A DNA stretch of 64,000 nucleotides from Oscillospiraceae bacterium (GTDB lineage: Bacteria > Bacillota > Clostridia > Oscillospirales > Ruminococcaceae). Location: contig JAFWQJ010000052.1 of assembly GCA_017545185.1 (NCBI GenBank), forward strand, positions 160,480-224,479, written 5' to 3'. The notes beneath the pieces are model-generated. The model saw only the letters and a program-made list of their open reading frames with translations, was not told where the DNA came from and did no database searches. The position numbers and the translations under genes were made by a program. Shown here in pieces: positions 16,564 through 26,560 of this stretch (positions within the stretch are counted from its first letter, which is position 1; each line of letters starts with the position of its first letter).

Positions 16564-18069
16564 ATGAATTTGAGACCAGATGAAATTACCGGCATTATCA
16601 AGGAGCAGCTCCGGAACTACGAAGCGAAGCTGAACCTTGCCGATGTCGGTACGGTGATCACCGTCGGCGACGGTATCGCAAACGTGCACGGTCTGGAGCA
16701 ATGCATGTCCGGTGAGCTGCTCGAATTTGAGGGCGGCGTTTCGGGCATGGCACTGAATCTGGAGCATGACTTTGTCGGTGCCGTGCTGCTCGGCTCGGAT
16801 CACAATATCAAGGAGGGCACCGCTGTCCGCCGCACCAAGCAGATCGTGTCTGTTCCGGTCGGCGAGGAGCTGCTCGGCAGAGTCGTCAACGCACTCGGCG
16901 AGCCGATCGACGGCAAGGGCCCGATCCTGACGGAAAAGGTCATGCCGATCGAAAAGATCGCGCCCGGCATCATCACGAGAAAATCCGTGCATGAGCCGCT
17001 GCAGACCGGCATCAAGGCGATCGACTCGATGATCCCGATCGGAAGAGGCCAGCGTGAGCTGATCATCGGTGACCGCCAGACCGGCAAGACCACGATCGCG
17101 CTGGACACGATCATGAACCAGAAGGGCAAGGACGTCATCTGCATTTATGTCGCGATCGGTCAGAAGCGTTCGACCGTTGCGAATGTCGTCGAGACGCTGA
17201 CCAAGGCGGATGCCATGTCCTATACCATTGTTGTTTCCGCGACGGCTTCGGAGCTGGCGCCGCTGCAGTACATCGCGCCGTATACCGGCTGCACGATGGG
17301 CGAATACTTCACCGATCAGGGCAAGGATGCGCTCATCATCTACGACGATCTTTCCAAGCACGCGGTCGCTTACAGAACGCTCTCGCTGCTGCTGAAGCGT
17401 CCTCCGGGGCGTGAGGCTTATCCCGGCGATGTGTTCTATCTGCATTCGAGACTGCTGGAACGCGCCTGCTGCCTGAACGAGAACTACGGCGGCGGTTCTC
17501 TGACCGCACTGCCGATCATCGAGACGCAGGCCGGCGATGTTTCCGCGTATATCCCGACGAACGTCATCTCCATTACGGACGGCCAGATCTTCCTTGAGAC
17601 TGACCTCTTTAATGCAGGCGTCCGTCCGGCGGTCAACCCGGGTATTTCGGTTTCCCGTGTCGGTTCTGCCGCGCAGATCCCGGCCATGAAGAAGGTTTCC
17701 GGCTCGCTGAAGCTGACCTATTCGCAGTACCGCGAGCTGCAGGCGTTCTCGCAGTTCGGCTCCGACCTCGATAAAGATACGAAGGAGCGTCTTGCAAAGG
17801 GCGAGCGCGTCGTCGAGGTGCTGAAGCAGGGCAAGAGCCAGCCGCTTTCCGCGCCGGATCAGGTCGTGATCCTCTACGCGGTCACGAACAACCTGCTGAA
17901 AGATGTGCCGGTCAATCGCATTGCGGAATTTGAGGAGGCACTCCTGACCGAGATCCGCGAAACGCACAGCGAGATCACCGATTCCATTGCGGAGACCGGT
18001 AAGCTGCTGCCCGATAACGAAAAACAGCTCAAAAGCGCGATCGAGGATTTCGTGCTGCGCTTTGTCTGA
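16564..18069 (+). CDS. atpA: F0F1 ATP synthase subunit alpha
   Basis: A 501-residue regulatory nucleotide-binding subunit of the F1 hexamer. The P loop is [11 protein letters not shown] and the family signature [17 protein letters not shown] is present. The ATG at 16564 follows GAGGT by seven bases; a TTG six codons earlier is in frame but without a ribosome site. Confidence 0.97.
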   Translation: MNLRPDEITGIIKEQLRNYEAKLNLADVGTVITVGDGIANVHGLEQCMSGELLEFEGGVSGMALNLEHDFVGAVLLGSDHNIKEGTAVRRTKQIVSVPVGEELLGRVVNALGEPIDGKGPILTEKVMPIEKIAPGIITRKSVHEPLQTGIKAIDSMIPIGRGQRELIIGDRQTGKTTIALDTIMNQKGKDVICIYVAIGQKRSTVANVVETLTKADAMSYTIVVSATASELAPLQYIAPYTGCTMGEYFTDQGKDALIIYDDLSKHAVAYRTLSLLLKRPPGREAYPGDVFYLHSRLLERACCLNENYGGGSLTALPIIETQAGDVSAYIPTNVISITDGQIFLETDLFNAGVRPAVNPGISVSRVGSAAQIPAMKKVSGSLKLTYSQYRELQAFSQFGSDLDKDTKERLAKGERVVEVLKQGKSQPLSAPDQVVILYAVTNNLLKDVPVNRIAEFEEALLTEIRETHSEITDSIAETGKLLPDNEKQLKSAIEDFVLRFV

Positions 18070-18084
18070 TCGGAGGGCTGAATC

Positions 18085-18951
18085 ATGGCAGCTTCCAATA
18101 TGAAGGCGATCAAACGCCGGATCAAGAGCGTCGAGAGCACCATGCAGATCACCAAGGCAATGGAGCTTGTCTCCTCGTCCAAGCTGCGCAAGGCGAAGGA
18201 ACGCGCCGAACAGGCGGTGCCGTTTTTCAATCTGCTTTATCAGACTATGAGCGAGGTCGCATCCGAGGCCGTCGGCTTCCACTCGGCTTATACCGAGCTG
18301 CGGGAGGACGGTGCTGCACTGCTCGTCGTCATGGCGGGCGACCGCGGTCTTGCGGGCGGCTTCAACCTCAATGTGTTCCGTCTTGCGGATGCGCGTGTCC
18401 GGGAGCTGGAGCAGCAGGGCAGAGAGGTCATTCTGATGACCGTCGGCAAAAAGGCTTCCGAGCACTATGCGAAAACCTCGAACCGCATTCTCGGCACCTT
18501 CGATAACGTCGGTGAGACGATCACGACCTATACCGCGCTCCACATGGCGAACCATATCGTGCATCTGTGCGAGCAGGGGCATCTTGCTATGGTCGAGGTG
18601 TTCTTCACGAACATGGTCTCCCCGCTTTCGCAGGAGCCCAGACAGATGCAGGTGATCCCGGTGCCGAATCTCGAACGGAATCCCGGCGTGCAGAGCCTGA
18701 CCGATTACGAGCCGAGCCCTGAAGCGGTGTTTGACTCGCTGATCCCGCAGTATCTCGCGGGCATTCTCTACTGCTCCGTGGTCGATACCTATGCTTCCGA
18801 GCAGGCGGCGCGGCGCATGGCAATGGAGAACGCGACCGACAATGCACAGGAGATGATCGACGATCTCTCGCTGAAATATAACCGTGCGCGGCAGGCGTCC
18901 ATTACGCAGGAGCTGACGGAGATCGTCTCCGGTGCGAATGCGCAGGGATAA
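18085..18951 (+). CDS. atpG: F0F1 ATP synthase subunit gamma
   Basis: A 288-residue central-stalk subunit. The N-terminal helix has the typical IKRRIKSVESTMQITKAMEL and the C-terminal helix ends with the usual ARQASITQELTEIVSGA. GGAGGG precedes the ATG. Confidence 0.96.
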   Translation: MAASNMKAIKRRIKSVESTMQITKAMELVSSSKLRKAKERAEQAVPFFNLLYQTMSEVASEAVGFHSAYTELREDGAALLVVMAGDRGLAGGFNLNVFRLADARVRELEQQGREVILMTVGKKASEHYAKTSNRILGTFDNVGETITTYTALHMANHIVHLCEQGHLAMVEVFFTNMVSPLSQEPRQMQVIPVPNLERNPGVQSLTDYEPSPEAVFDSLIPQYLAGILYCSVVDTYASEQAARRMAMENATDNAQEMIDDLSLKYNRARQASITQELTEIVSGANAQG

Positions 18952-18988
18952 GCGGCGCTGCGGATACATCTATAACAGAAAGTAGTGA

Positions 18989-20823
<1,835 letters not shown>

Positions 20824-20859
20824 GCCTGCTCCGGGAAACAGAAAGGGTTTTGTCAGAAC

Positions 20860-21546
20860 ATGAAGGGTTCTAAAATTTTCGGAACGCTGACGATCATTTT
20901 CGGATGTGCCGCAGTGCTGTTCCTTTCGGAGACGCCGAAGGTCATCAAATATAAGAACGGCGATATCAAGGATTTCAGCACGGTCGCTTACGGGGAGCTG
21001 AAAAAGGGCGACCTCGTGCAGGGCACGATCGACATTACCGACGGCTGCTTTGCCGAAATGGAGGAGACCAATACCACTTTCGGCATTCCGACCTCCAAGC
21101 GTACTTCCGCACAGTACTATGCGTGCTATACATGCAGTGACTTTTATGTGGTGTACCAGACCGGCAATTCGGATCAGATCAATACGCTCGACAAAATGGC
21201 GGATGAGTCAGAGACGTATTACACGGAATATCAGATGCTTGCAGAGGATGCGGGCGAGGATGCGGATTTCTCGCAGCTTCATCAGCCTTCGACCACGCTC
21301 GATTTCACCGGTGAGGTCGAGACTATGCCCTCCGATCTGCTGCCGATCTTCCGGAAGTGGTACGGCGAGGGCTTTGATGCGCCGAACGAGGTCGAACAGG
21401 ATATCGTGATCAGGTATTCCAAGTTCGACCGCTTCGCGTGGGTGCTTTATGCGGGCATCGGGTGCGCGGCCGCAGCGCTCCTCATGCTCGTGCTCACGAT
21501 CCGTTCGTTCATCAGACAGAAACGGGATCAGCAGTACGGATACTGA
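20860..21546 (+). CDS. Membrane protein of unknown function downstream of atpC
   Basis: A 228-residue protein not assigned to a family. One membrane segment lies near the N terminus (about residues 7-24) and another near the C terminus (about 197-216), followed by a short basic tail (RSFIRQKRDQQ). The ~170-residue loop between them is polar, with two cysteines in YYACYTCSDFY, and is probably extracellular. Cotranscription with the ATP synthase genes is likely from the short gap and lack of terminator, but a functional link is not established. Confidence 0.7.
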   Translation: MKGSKIFGTLTIIFGCAAVLFLSETPKVIKYKNGDIKDFSTVAYGELKKGDLVQGTIDITDGCFAEMEETNTTFGIPTSKRTSAQYYACYTCSDFYVVYQTGNSDQINTLDKMADESETYYTEYQMLAEDAGEDADFSQLHQPSTTLDFTGEVETMPSDLLPIFRKWYGEGFDAPNEVEQDIVIRYSKFDRFAWVLYAGIGCAAAALLMLVLTIRSFIRQKRDQQYGY

Positions 21547-21581
21547 TTCAATAAACATGCAAAAAAAGAGGGGTTTTGCGA

Positions 21582-23381
21582 ATGAAAAGGATGAAAAAAC
21601 TGGCGGCAGTCCTGACGGCAGCCGTGATGCTCTCGATGCAGGGGATCTCACTTCCCGCACCGACGGCATCGGCAGCGCCCGACGACTGTCACGACGACTG
21701 GCTTCATGTTGAGGGCGACAAGGTCGTTGACATGAACGGCAAAGAGGTCTGGATGACCGGCGTCAACTGGTTCGGCTACAACGTCGGCTCGCAGGTGTTT
21801 GACGGCGTCTGGAATTCCAATCTGCATAAAGATTTACAGGATATTGCGGATCACGGCTTCAATCTGCTCCGTGTCCCGATGTCCACGGAGATCCTGATAC
21901 AGTGGAAGAATAAAAAACCTGATTCAATTATTAAAGTCGGTGAATGGGAAAATCCTGAGCTGACAGTCGAGGGCGTTGCAGGCGGCACGCCGAAGTACAG
22001 CCTCGATGTGTGGAATCAGGCAGTGGAATGGTGCAAGGAATGCGGCATCAAAATCATGATTGACATTCACTGCGCCACAACCAATGCAGGCGGTCATACT
22101 TACCCGCTGTGGTACGATGAGAATTTCGGTACGAAAGAATGGCTCACCGCTTTGGAATGGTTCTGCGATACATACAAAGACGACGATACGATTGTTGCGA
22201 TCGACCTGAAAAACGAGCCGCACGGTAAGCCCGAAGAAGGCAAGTTTGCAAAGTGGGACGAAAGCAAGGACGAAAACAACTGGAAATATGCGGCTGAACG
22301 CGGTGCTGAGGCCTGTCTCTCCGGCAATCCGAATCTTCTGATTATGGTCGAAGGTATTGAATGTTATCCGGATTTCGACAGAGGCGCCGACTGGACAACG
22401 CCGTCGGTCGATTATGCGCACTACGGTGAGCCGAGCAAAGTGTTCGGCGCATGGTGGGGCGGAAATCTCCGCGGTGTCAAAAAGCTCCCGCTGGACGAAA
22501 AACTGAAAAGTCATATCGTCTATTCGCCGCATGATTACGGCCCGCTTGTTCACCCGCAAAAGTGGTTCCATCTCACAGGAGAGGGAAATACGATTTCCGC
22601 TTATAATTTTGACCGGCAGTCTCTGCTGGATGAATACTGGCTCGATACCTGGGCGTATATTTGTGAGGAGCACATCGCTCCGCTGCTGATGGGCGAATGG
22701 GGCGGCTTCATTGATAAAGAACATGATGGTGCCGGTGCAAACCAGGAATGGATGAAGGTTCTCCGTGACTATATGATCGAAAAGCATATCCATCACACAT
22801 TCTGGTGCTACAACTGGAATTCCGGCGATACCGGCGGACTTGTTCTTGAGGATATGACAACATGGGATATGGATAAATACAATCTCGTAAAGCCGGCACT
22901 CTGGCAGGATGAGAACGGCGTGTTCATCAGCCTTGACCATCAGAGACCGATCGGCGTGAACGGCCAGTCGCTGAGCGAATACTACGGAGGCGGTCACAGC
23001 ACGACACCGAAGATCACGACGGAGCCGCCTGTCACGACGACGGCTGCACCCGAAACGACCGTGACGGAGCATGTCACGACTGTGACGGAGCCTGTTACGA
23101 CAGTGACCGAGCCTGCCACGACAAAGGCACCGGAGACGACAACTGAAGGGGAAACCGGTGTTACAGCGGTGATATACGGCGATACCGACTGCAGCGGTAT
23201 GGTGGATGTGTCCGACGCTGTTCTGCTTGCGCGTGTGATCACGGAGGATCAGGCAGCGGTCATTACCGACAAAGGCAGACGCAATGCGGACGCGAACCGG
23301 AACGGAAATCTTGATCCGGATGATATCACAGCGATTCTGCGGCATATCGCGAAAATCGAGATACTGCCGGTTGCGAATTGA
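21582..23381 (+). CDS. Secreted GH5 glycoside hydrolase with C-terminal dockerin (cellulase)
   Basis: A 599-residue cellulosomal enzyme. Residues 1-31 are a signal peptide ending in ASA. The GH5 (clan GH-A) barrel spans about 40-455: Glu212 in IDLKNEPHG is the acid/base and Glu372 in LLMGEWGG the nucleophile, a pattern of endoglucanases of this family. A Thr/Pro/Glu/Val linker with imperfect TTVTEPV repeats (about 468-526) leads to a type I dockerin (about 532-595) with two calcium loops, DTDCSGMVDVSD and DANRNGNLDPDD. The ATG at 21582 follows GAGGGG. No promoter was found in the 35-base gap upstream. Activity on cellulose or other beta-glucans is likely; exact substrate is not readable. Confidence 0.92.
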   Translation: MKRMKKLAAVLTAAVMLSMQGISLPAPTASAAPDDCHDDWLHVEGDKVVDMNGKEVWMTGVNWFGYNVGSQVFDGVWNSNLHKDLQDIADHGFNLLRVPMSTEILIQWKNKKPDSIIKVGEWENPELTVEGVAGGTPKYSLDVWNQAVEWCKECGIKIMIDIHCATTNAGGHTYPLWYDENFGTKEWLTALEWFCDTYKDDDTIVAIDLKNEPHGKPEEGKFAKWDESKDENNWKYAAERGAEACLSGNPNLLIMVEGIECYPDFDRGADWTTPSVDYAHYGEPSKVFGAWWGGNLRGVKKLPLDEKLKSHIVYSPHDYGPLVHPQKWFHLTGEGNTISAYNFDRQSLLDEYWLDTWAYICEEHIAPLLMGEWGGFIDKEHDGAGANQEWMKVLRDYMIEKHIHHTFWCYNWNSGDTGGLVLEDMTTWDMDKYNLVKPALWQDENGVFISLDHQRPIGVNGQSLSEYYGGGHSTTPKITTEPPVTTTAAPETTVTEHVTTVTEPVTTVTEPATTKAPETTTEGETGVTAVIYGDTDCSGMVDVSDAVLLARVITEDQAAVITDKGRRNADANRNGNLDPDDITAILRHIAKIEILPVAN

Positions 23382-23432
23382 AAAAGCACAGCTGCGGTGA
23401 ACGCATCCGGCGAAAACTGAAACACAGCAACA

Positions 23433-23458
23433 GCAGGCGGCAAATTACTGCCGCCTGC
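23433..23458 (+). terminator. Terminator after the GH5-dockerin gene
   Basis: Perfect ten-base stem GCAGGCGGCA (23433-23442) and TGCCGCCTGC (23449-23458), six-base loop, followed by ATTGTTTG. It lies immediately before the hydF ribosome site. Confidence 0.7.
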
Positions 23459-23477
23459 ATTGTTTGGGAGGAATACG

Positions 23478-24683
23478 ATGAATCAGGCACTTGAACAGGT
23501 CCCTGCCTCGGAGCGCATCCATATCGGATTTTTCGGGGCGCGGAATGCGGGCAAATCAAGCCTTGTCAATGCGCTGACCGGGCAGGAGGTCTCGATCGTC
23601 TCCGATGTGGCCGGCACCACGACCGATGCCGTCCGCAAGAGCATGGAGTTGCTGCCGCTCGGCGCGGTCATGATCACCGATACGGCAGGCTACGACGACG
23701 ATGACGCGGCACTCGGCGCGCTGCGCGTCGAAAAGACAAAGCGGGAGCTCTACCGGACGGATATCGCGGTGCTGGTCTCGGATGCCGCAAAGCCGCTCTC
23801 CGATACCGAAAAAGAGCTGATCGCGCTGTTTCAGCAGGAGCATACGCCGTATCTGCTGGCACTGAGCAAGTCGGATACGCTGGAAACGCTGCCGGAGAAG
23901 CTGTCGGATAATGCGGTGCTTGTCAGTGCGAAAACCGGCGAGGGCGTCACGCAGCTCAAAGAGATGCTCGGGGCGCTGGCACAGAATGCCGGCGCGGAAC
24001 GGTTCATCATCCGCGACCTGATCGCAGAGGATGATCTGGTCATTCTGGTGACGCCGATCGACGAATCTGCGCCGAAGGGAAGGCTCATCCTGCCGCAGCA
24101 GCAGACGCTCCGCGAGGTGCTCGATGCCCATGCGAACGCGCTGCTCGTGCAGACGGAGCAGCTCGGCGGACTGCTCAACTCGCTGAACCGGCCGCCGCGC
24201 ATGGTCGTGACCGACAGTCAGGCATTTGCCGCCGTCGCAAAAACCGTGCCGGAATCCGTGCCGCTGACCTCGTTCTCGATTCTGCTGGCGCGGTACAAGG
24301 GCTTTTTGCAGACCGCGGTCACCGGCGTGCAGGCACTTCAAAAGCTGCCGGACGGCGCCCGCATCCTCATTGCGGAGGGCTGCACGCATCACCGTCAGTG
24401 CAATGATATCGGCACGGTCAAGCTGCCGAATGCGATCCGGAAGCTGACCGGAAAGCAGTTCGAGCTTGCTTACTGCTCCGGCGGGACGTTCCCCGAGGAC
24501 CTCTCCGGGTTCTCGCTCGTGATCCACTGCGGCGGATGTATGCGCACGGAGCGGGAGCTTCAGTGGCGGATGCGCACAGCGCTTTCGCAGGGGGTGCCGT
24601 TCACGAATTACGGCGTGACGCTTGCCGCCTGCACCGGCATTCTCGAACGGACGCTCATGCGCGGCATCCTGCTTGATGCGTAG
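23478..24683 (+). CDS. hydF: [FeFe]-hydrogenase maturation GTPase HydF
   Basis: A 401-residue scaffold on which the 2Fe subcluster of the H cluster is built before transfer to the hydrogenase. The N-terminal GTPase has the P loop GARNAGKSSLVNAL, DTAGY (G3) and SKSD (G4). The C-terminal cluster domain shows CTHHRQ and the later CGGC pair, the CxHx(n)CxxC iron-sulfur ligands. The ATG at 23478 follows GGGAGG. HydE, HydG and the hydrogenase itself are not in the window. The gene sits between two cellulosomal genes and ends at a terminator that overlaps the next promoter. Confidence 0.95.
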   Translation: MNQALEQVPASERIHIGFFGARNAGKSSLVNALTGQEVSIVSDVAGTTTDAVRKSMELLPLGAVMITDTAGYDDDDAALGALRVEKTKRELYRTDIAVLVSDAAKPLSDTEKELIALFQQEHTPYLLALSKSDTLETLPEKLSDNAVLVSAKTGEGVTQLKEMLGALAQNAGAERFIIRDLIAEDDLVILVTPIDESAPKGRLILPQQQTLREVLDAHANALLVQTEQLGGLLNSLNRPPRMVVTDSQAFAAVAKTVPESVPLTSFSILLARYKGFLQTAVTGVQALQKLPDGARILIAEGCTHHRQCNDIGTVKLPNAIRKLTGKQFELAYCSGGTFPEDLSGFSLVIHCGGCMRTERELQWRMRTALSQGVPFTNYGVTLAACTGILERTLMRGILLDA

Positions 24684-24701
24684 TATATTATATACAATTT
24701 C

Positions 24702-24748
24702 AGGAAGTTCTTGTTATCTTTGCCGATTGACAGGAACTTCCTTTTTTT
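24702..24748 (+). terminator. hydF terminator overlapping the next promoter
   Basis: AGGAAGTTC (24702-24710) pairs with GAACTTCCT (24734-24742), followed by T7 (24742-24748). The 3' arm and T tract are also the spacer of the downstream promoter. Confidence 0.85.
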
Positions 24749-24755
24749 CTATAAT
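24727..24755 (+). promoter_or_regulatory. Consensus promoter of the + strand serpin gene
   Basis: TTGACA (24727-24732), 17-base spacer, TATAAT (24750-24755). The -35 lies in the loop of the hydF terminator and the spacer is its 3' arm plus T run. Confidence 0.85.
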
Positions 24756-24794
24756 ATAAGTGGGGATTTTGTTCGCAAAAAAGGGAGGAATCAT

Positions 24795-26483
24795 ATGAAA
24801 CATACCAAACAACACGGGATTCTGCTGGCAGCTTGTATGCTGGCGGCAAGCTGCATGGCACCGTTTTCCGTACTTGCGGAGCAGCTTCCGGGCTGTCTGC
24901 CGTGGGGCGATGCGGACTGCAGCGGGAAAGTTGATGTGGCGGATGCGGTGCTGGTCGCAAGATTCTGTGCGGAGGATGCTTTGGCTACCATCACCGATAC
25001 CGGAAGGGCAAACGCCGACGTCAACGGTGACAGAAACCTGGATTCTGCGGATATGCAGGAGATCTTGGAATATATTGCCAAGAAGCGCACGGCGTTTTCC
25101 GGTGCTGCGGCGCAGCAGCCCGCGGAAAAGCTGACGAAAACCGAGAACCTCATGGACGGCCTGACACGCTCGGCGCAGAGCGGCAAGCAGGCTGATGATG
25201 TGTTCCGGGTAAGTCAGTATGATCTGACGGCAAGCCTTCTGAAAGAGGTCAGCAAAAAGGAAGAGCCGGGCAATAATGTCATGATCTCGCCGTTTTCGTT
25301 CTCGCAGGCGCTTTCTATGGCGGCGAACGGCGCAAAGGGCAATACGCTGGATGAGCTCACAAAGCTTCTGGGCGGCGATCTGAGCATGGACGACCTGAAT
25401 CAGTATTACAGCAGCTATGCCGGTAATCTGCCGCAGAGCGAAAAGGCCAAGCTCGATATCGCAAACGCGATCTGGTTCATTGACGATGACAATAAGATCA
25501 AAGTGCCACAGAACTATCTGCAGACGACCAAGGACTATTTTGATTCCGATGTGTTCCGTTCGCCGTTCAATCAGCAGACCGTGAACGATATCAACGGCTG
25601 GGTCAAGGAAAAGACGCATGATATGATCCCGGAGCTCATTGACAGTCTCGATCCGGCGTCGGTCATGATGCTCGTGAACGCGGTTTATTTTGATGCGGAG
25701 TGGAAGAAGCCCTATGAGGACTTTCAGGTGCATGATCGCTGGTTCTTCCTCAGCGAGGGCGCTGAATATCAGGCGGATTATGAGGAGCTCGGTCCGTATC
25801 CGCCCGATGCGTTTCCCTGGAGCTGGCCGGGTGTTTGGGATGGGTCGCCGTATGATGAGCCGTCCGGGACGGATGTTTCCGAACAGCAGCCCGATGCGCC
25901 TTCACAGCCTGCGGAGTCGGAGAATGGTAAGGCTGTGCGTGTCAAGCTGATGTCCAGTCAGGAAAGCATTTATCTCGAAAACGACTGCATGACCGGCTTC
26001 ATGCGGCCGTATGCCGGTGAGGGCTACAGCTTTGTCGGTCTGCTTCCGAAGGAGAACAGCTCCGTACAGGAATGCATCGCGAACATGACAGGGGAGTCCC
26101 TGAAGGAACTGCTCGCGAGCAAGGAACTCTGCGACGTGACTGCGGCGATCCCGAAGTTCAGCTCGGATTACAGCGTCGATCTGATCCCGGTGATGGCTGC
26201 ACTCGGCGTGAAAGATGCCTTTGATTCCTCTGCCGCGGACTTCACCGGACTGAATGAGATCCCGCCGACATGGATCAACAAGGTGCTGCAGAAGACCCGC
26301 ATCGAGGTCGATGAAAAGGGCACCAGAGCGGCGGCCGCAACCGGCATCGGCATGGGCGGCGGCGCTATGTTCAAGACAAAGGATGTCATCCTCGATCATC
26401 CGTTCATCTATATGATCGTTGATAACGAGACGGAGCTTCCGCTGTTCATCGGCTATATGATGAAGCCGGAATGGCAGGAATGA
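24795..26483 (+). CDS. Dockerin-serpin 1, secreted protease inhibitor
   Basis: A 562-residue protein: signal peptide (about 1-28), dockerin at about 37-98 (calcium loops DADCSGKVDVAD and DVNGDRNLDSAD), and a serpin domain from about 133 to the end. Serpins trap proteases by inserting the cleaved reactive-centre loop into the central sheet. The hinge EKGTRAAAAT keeps small residues at P12-P9, as inhibitory serpins require; the loop continues TGIGMGGGAMFKTK, so P1 is a Gly or Met. An insertion of about 60 residues rich in Pro, Tyr, Trp and Asp (around 315-375, containing PWSWPGVWDGSPYDE) interrupts the middle of the domain and is absent from the other six paralogues. GGGAGGA precedes the ATG at 24795. 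Expected location: outside the cell, docked to a scaffoldin. Confidence 0.9.
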   Translation: MKHTKQHGILLAACMLAASCMAPFSVLAEQLPGCLPWGDADCSGKVDVADAVLVARFCAEDALATITDTGRANADVNGDRNLDSADMQEILEYIAKKRTAFSGAAAQQPAEKLTKTENLMDGLTRSAQSGKQADDVFRVSQYDLTASLLKEVSKKEEPGNNVMISPFSFSQALSMAANGAKGNTLDELTKLLGGDLSMDDLNQYYSSYAGNLPQSEKAKLDIANAIWFIDDDNKIKVPQNYLQTTKDYFDSDVFRSPFNQQTVNDINGWVKEKTHDMIPELIDSLDPASVMMLVNAVYFDAEWKKPYEDFQVHDRWFFLSEGAEYQADYEELGPYPPDAFPWSWPGVWDGSPYDEPSGTDVSEQQPDAPSQPAESENGKAVRVKLMSSQESIYLENDCMTGFMRPYAGEGYSFVGLLPKENSSVQECIANMTGESLKELLASKELCDVTAAIPKFSSDYSVDLIPVMAALGVKDAFDSSAADFTGLNEIPPTWINKVLQKTRIEVDEKGTRAAAATGIGMGGGAMFKTKDVILDHPFIYMIVDNETELPLFIGYMMKPEWQE

Positions 26484-26510
26484 TCCCGGAACAAACTGAA
26501 TATACGCAAA

Positions 26511-26541
26511 AAGCTGCCGTCCCTCTGCGGGGCGGCAGCTT
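26511..26541. terminator. Bidirectional terminator between convergent serpin genes
   Basis: AAGCTGCCG (26511-26519) pairs with CGGCAGCTT (26533-26541), with extra inner CCC/GGG pairing; T5 follows on the - strand and TCTTTG on the + strand. Confidence 0.85.
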
Positions 26542-26560
26542 CTTTGTTGATACGGGTGAT

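Noticed and set aside
16276-18969. An 897-codon open frame on the - strand across atpH, atpA and atpG
   Set aside because: Shadow frame of the ATP synthase genes; no recognisable domains or ribosome site.
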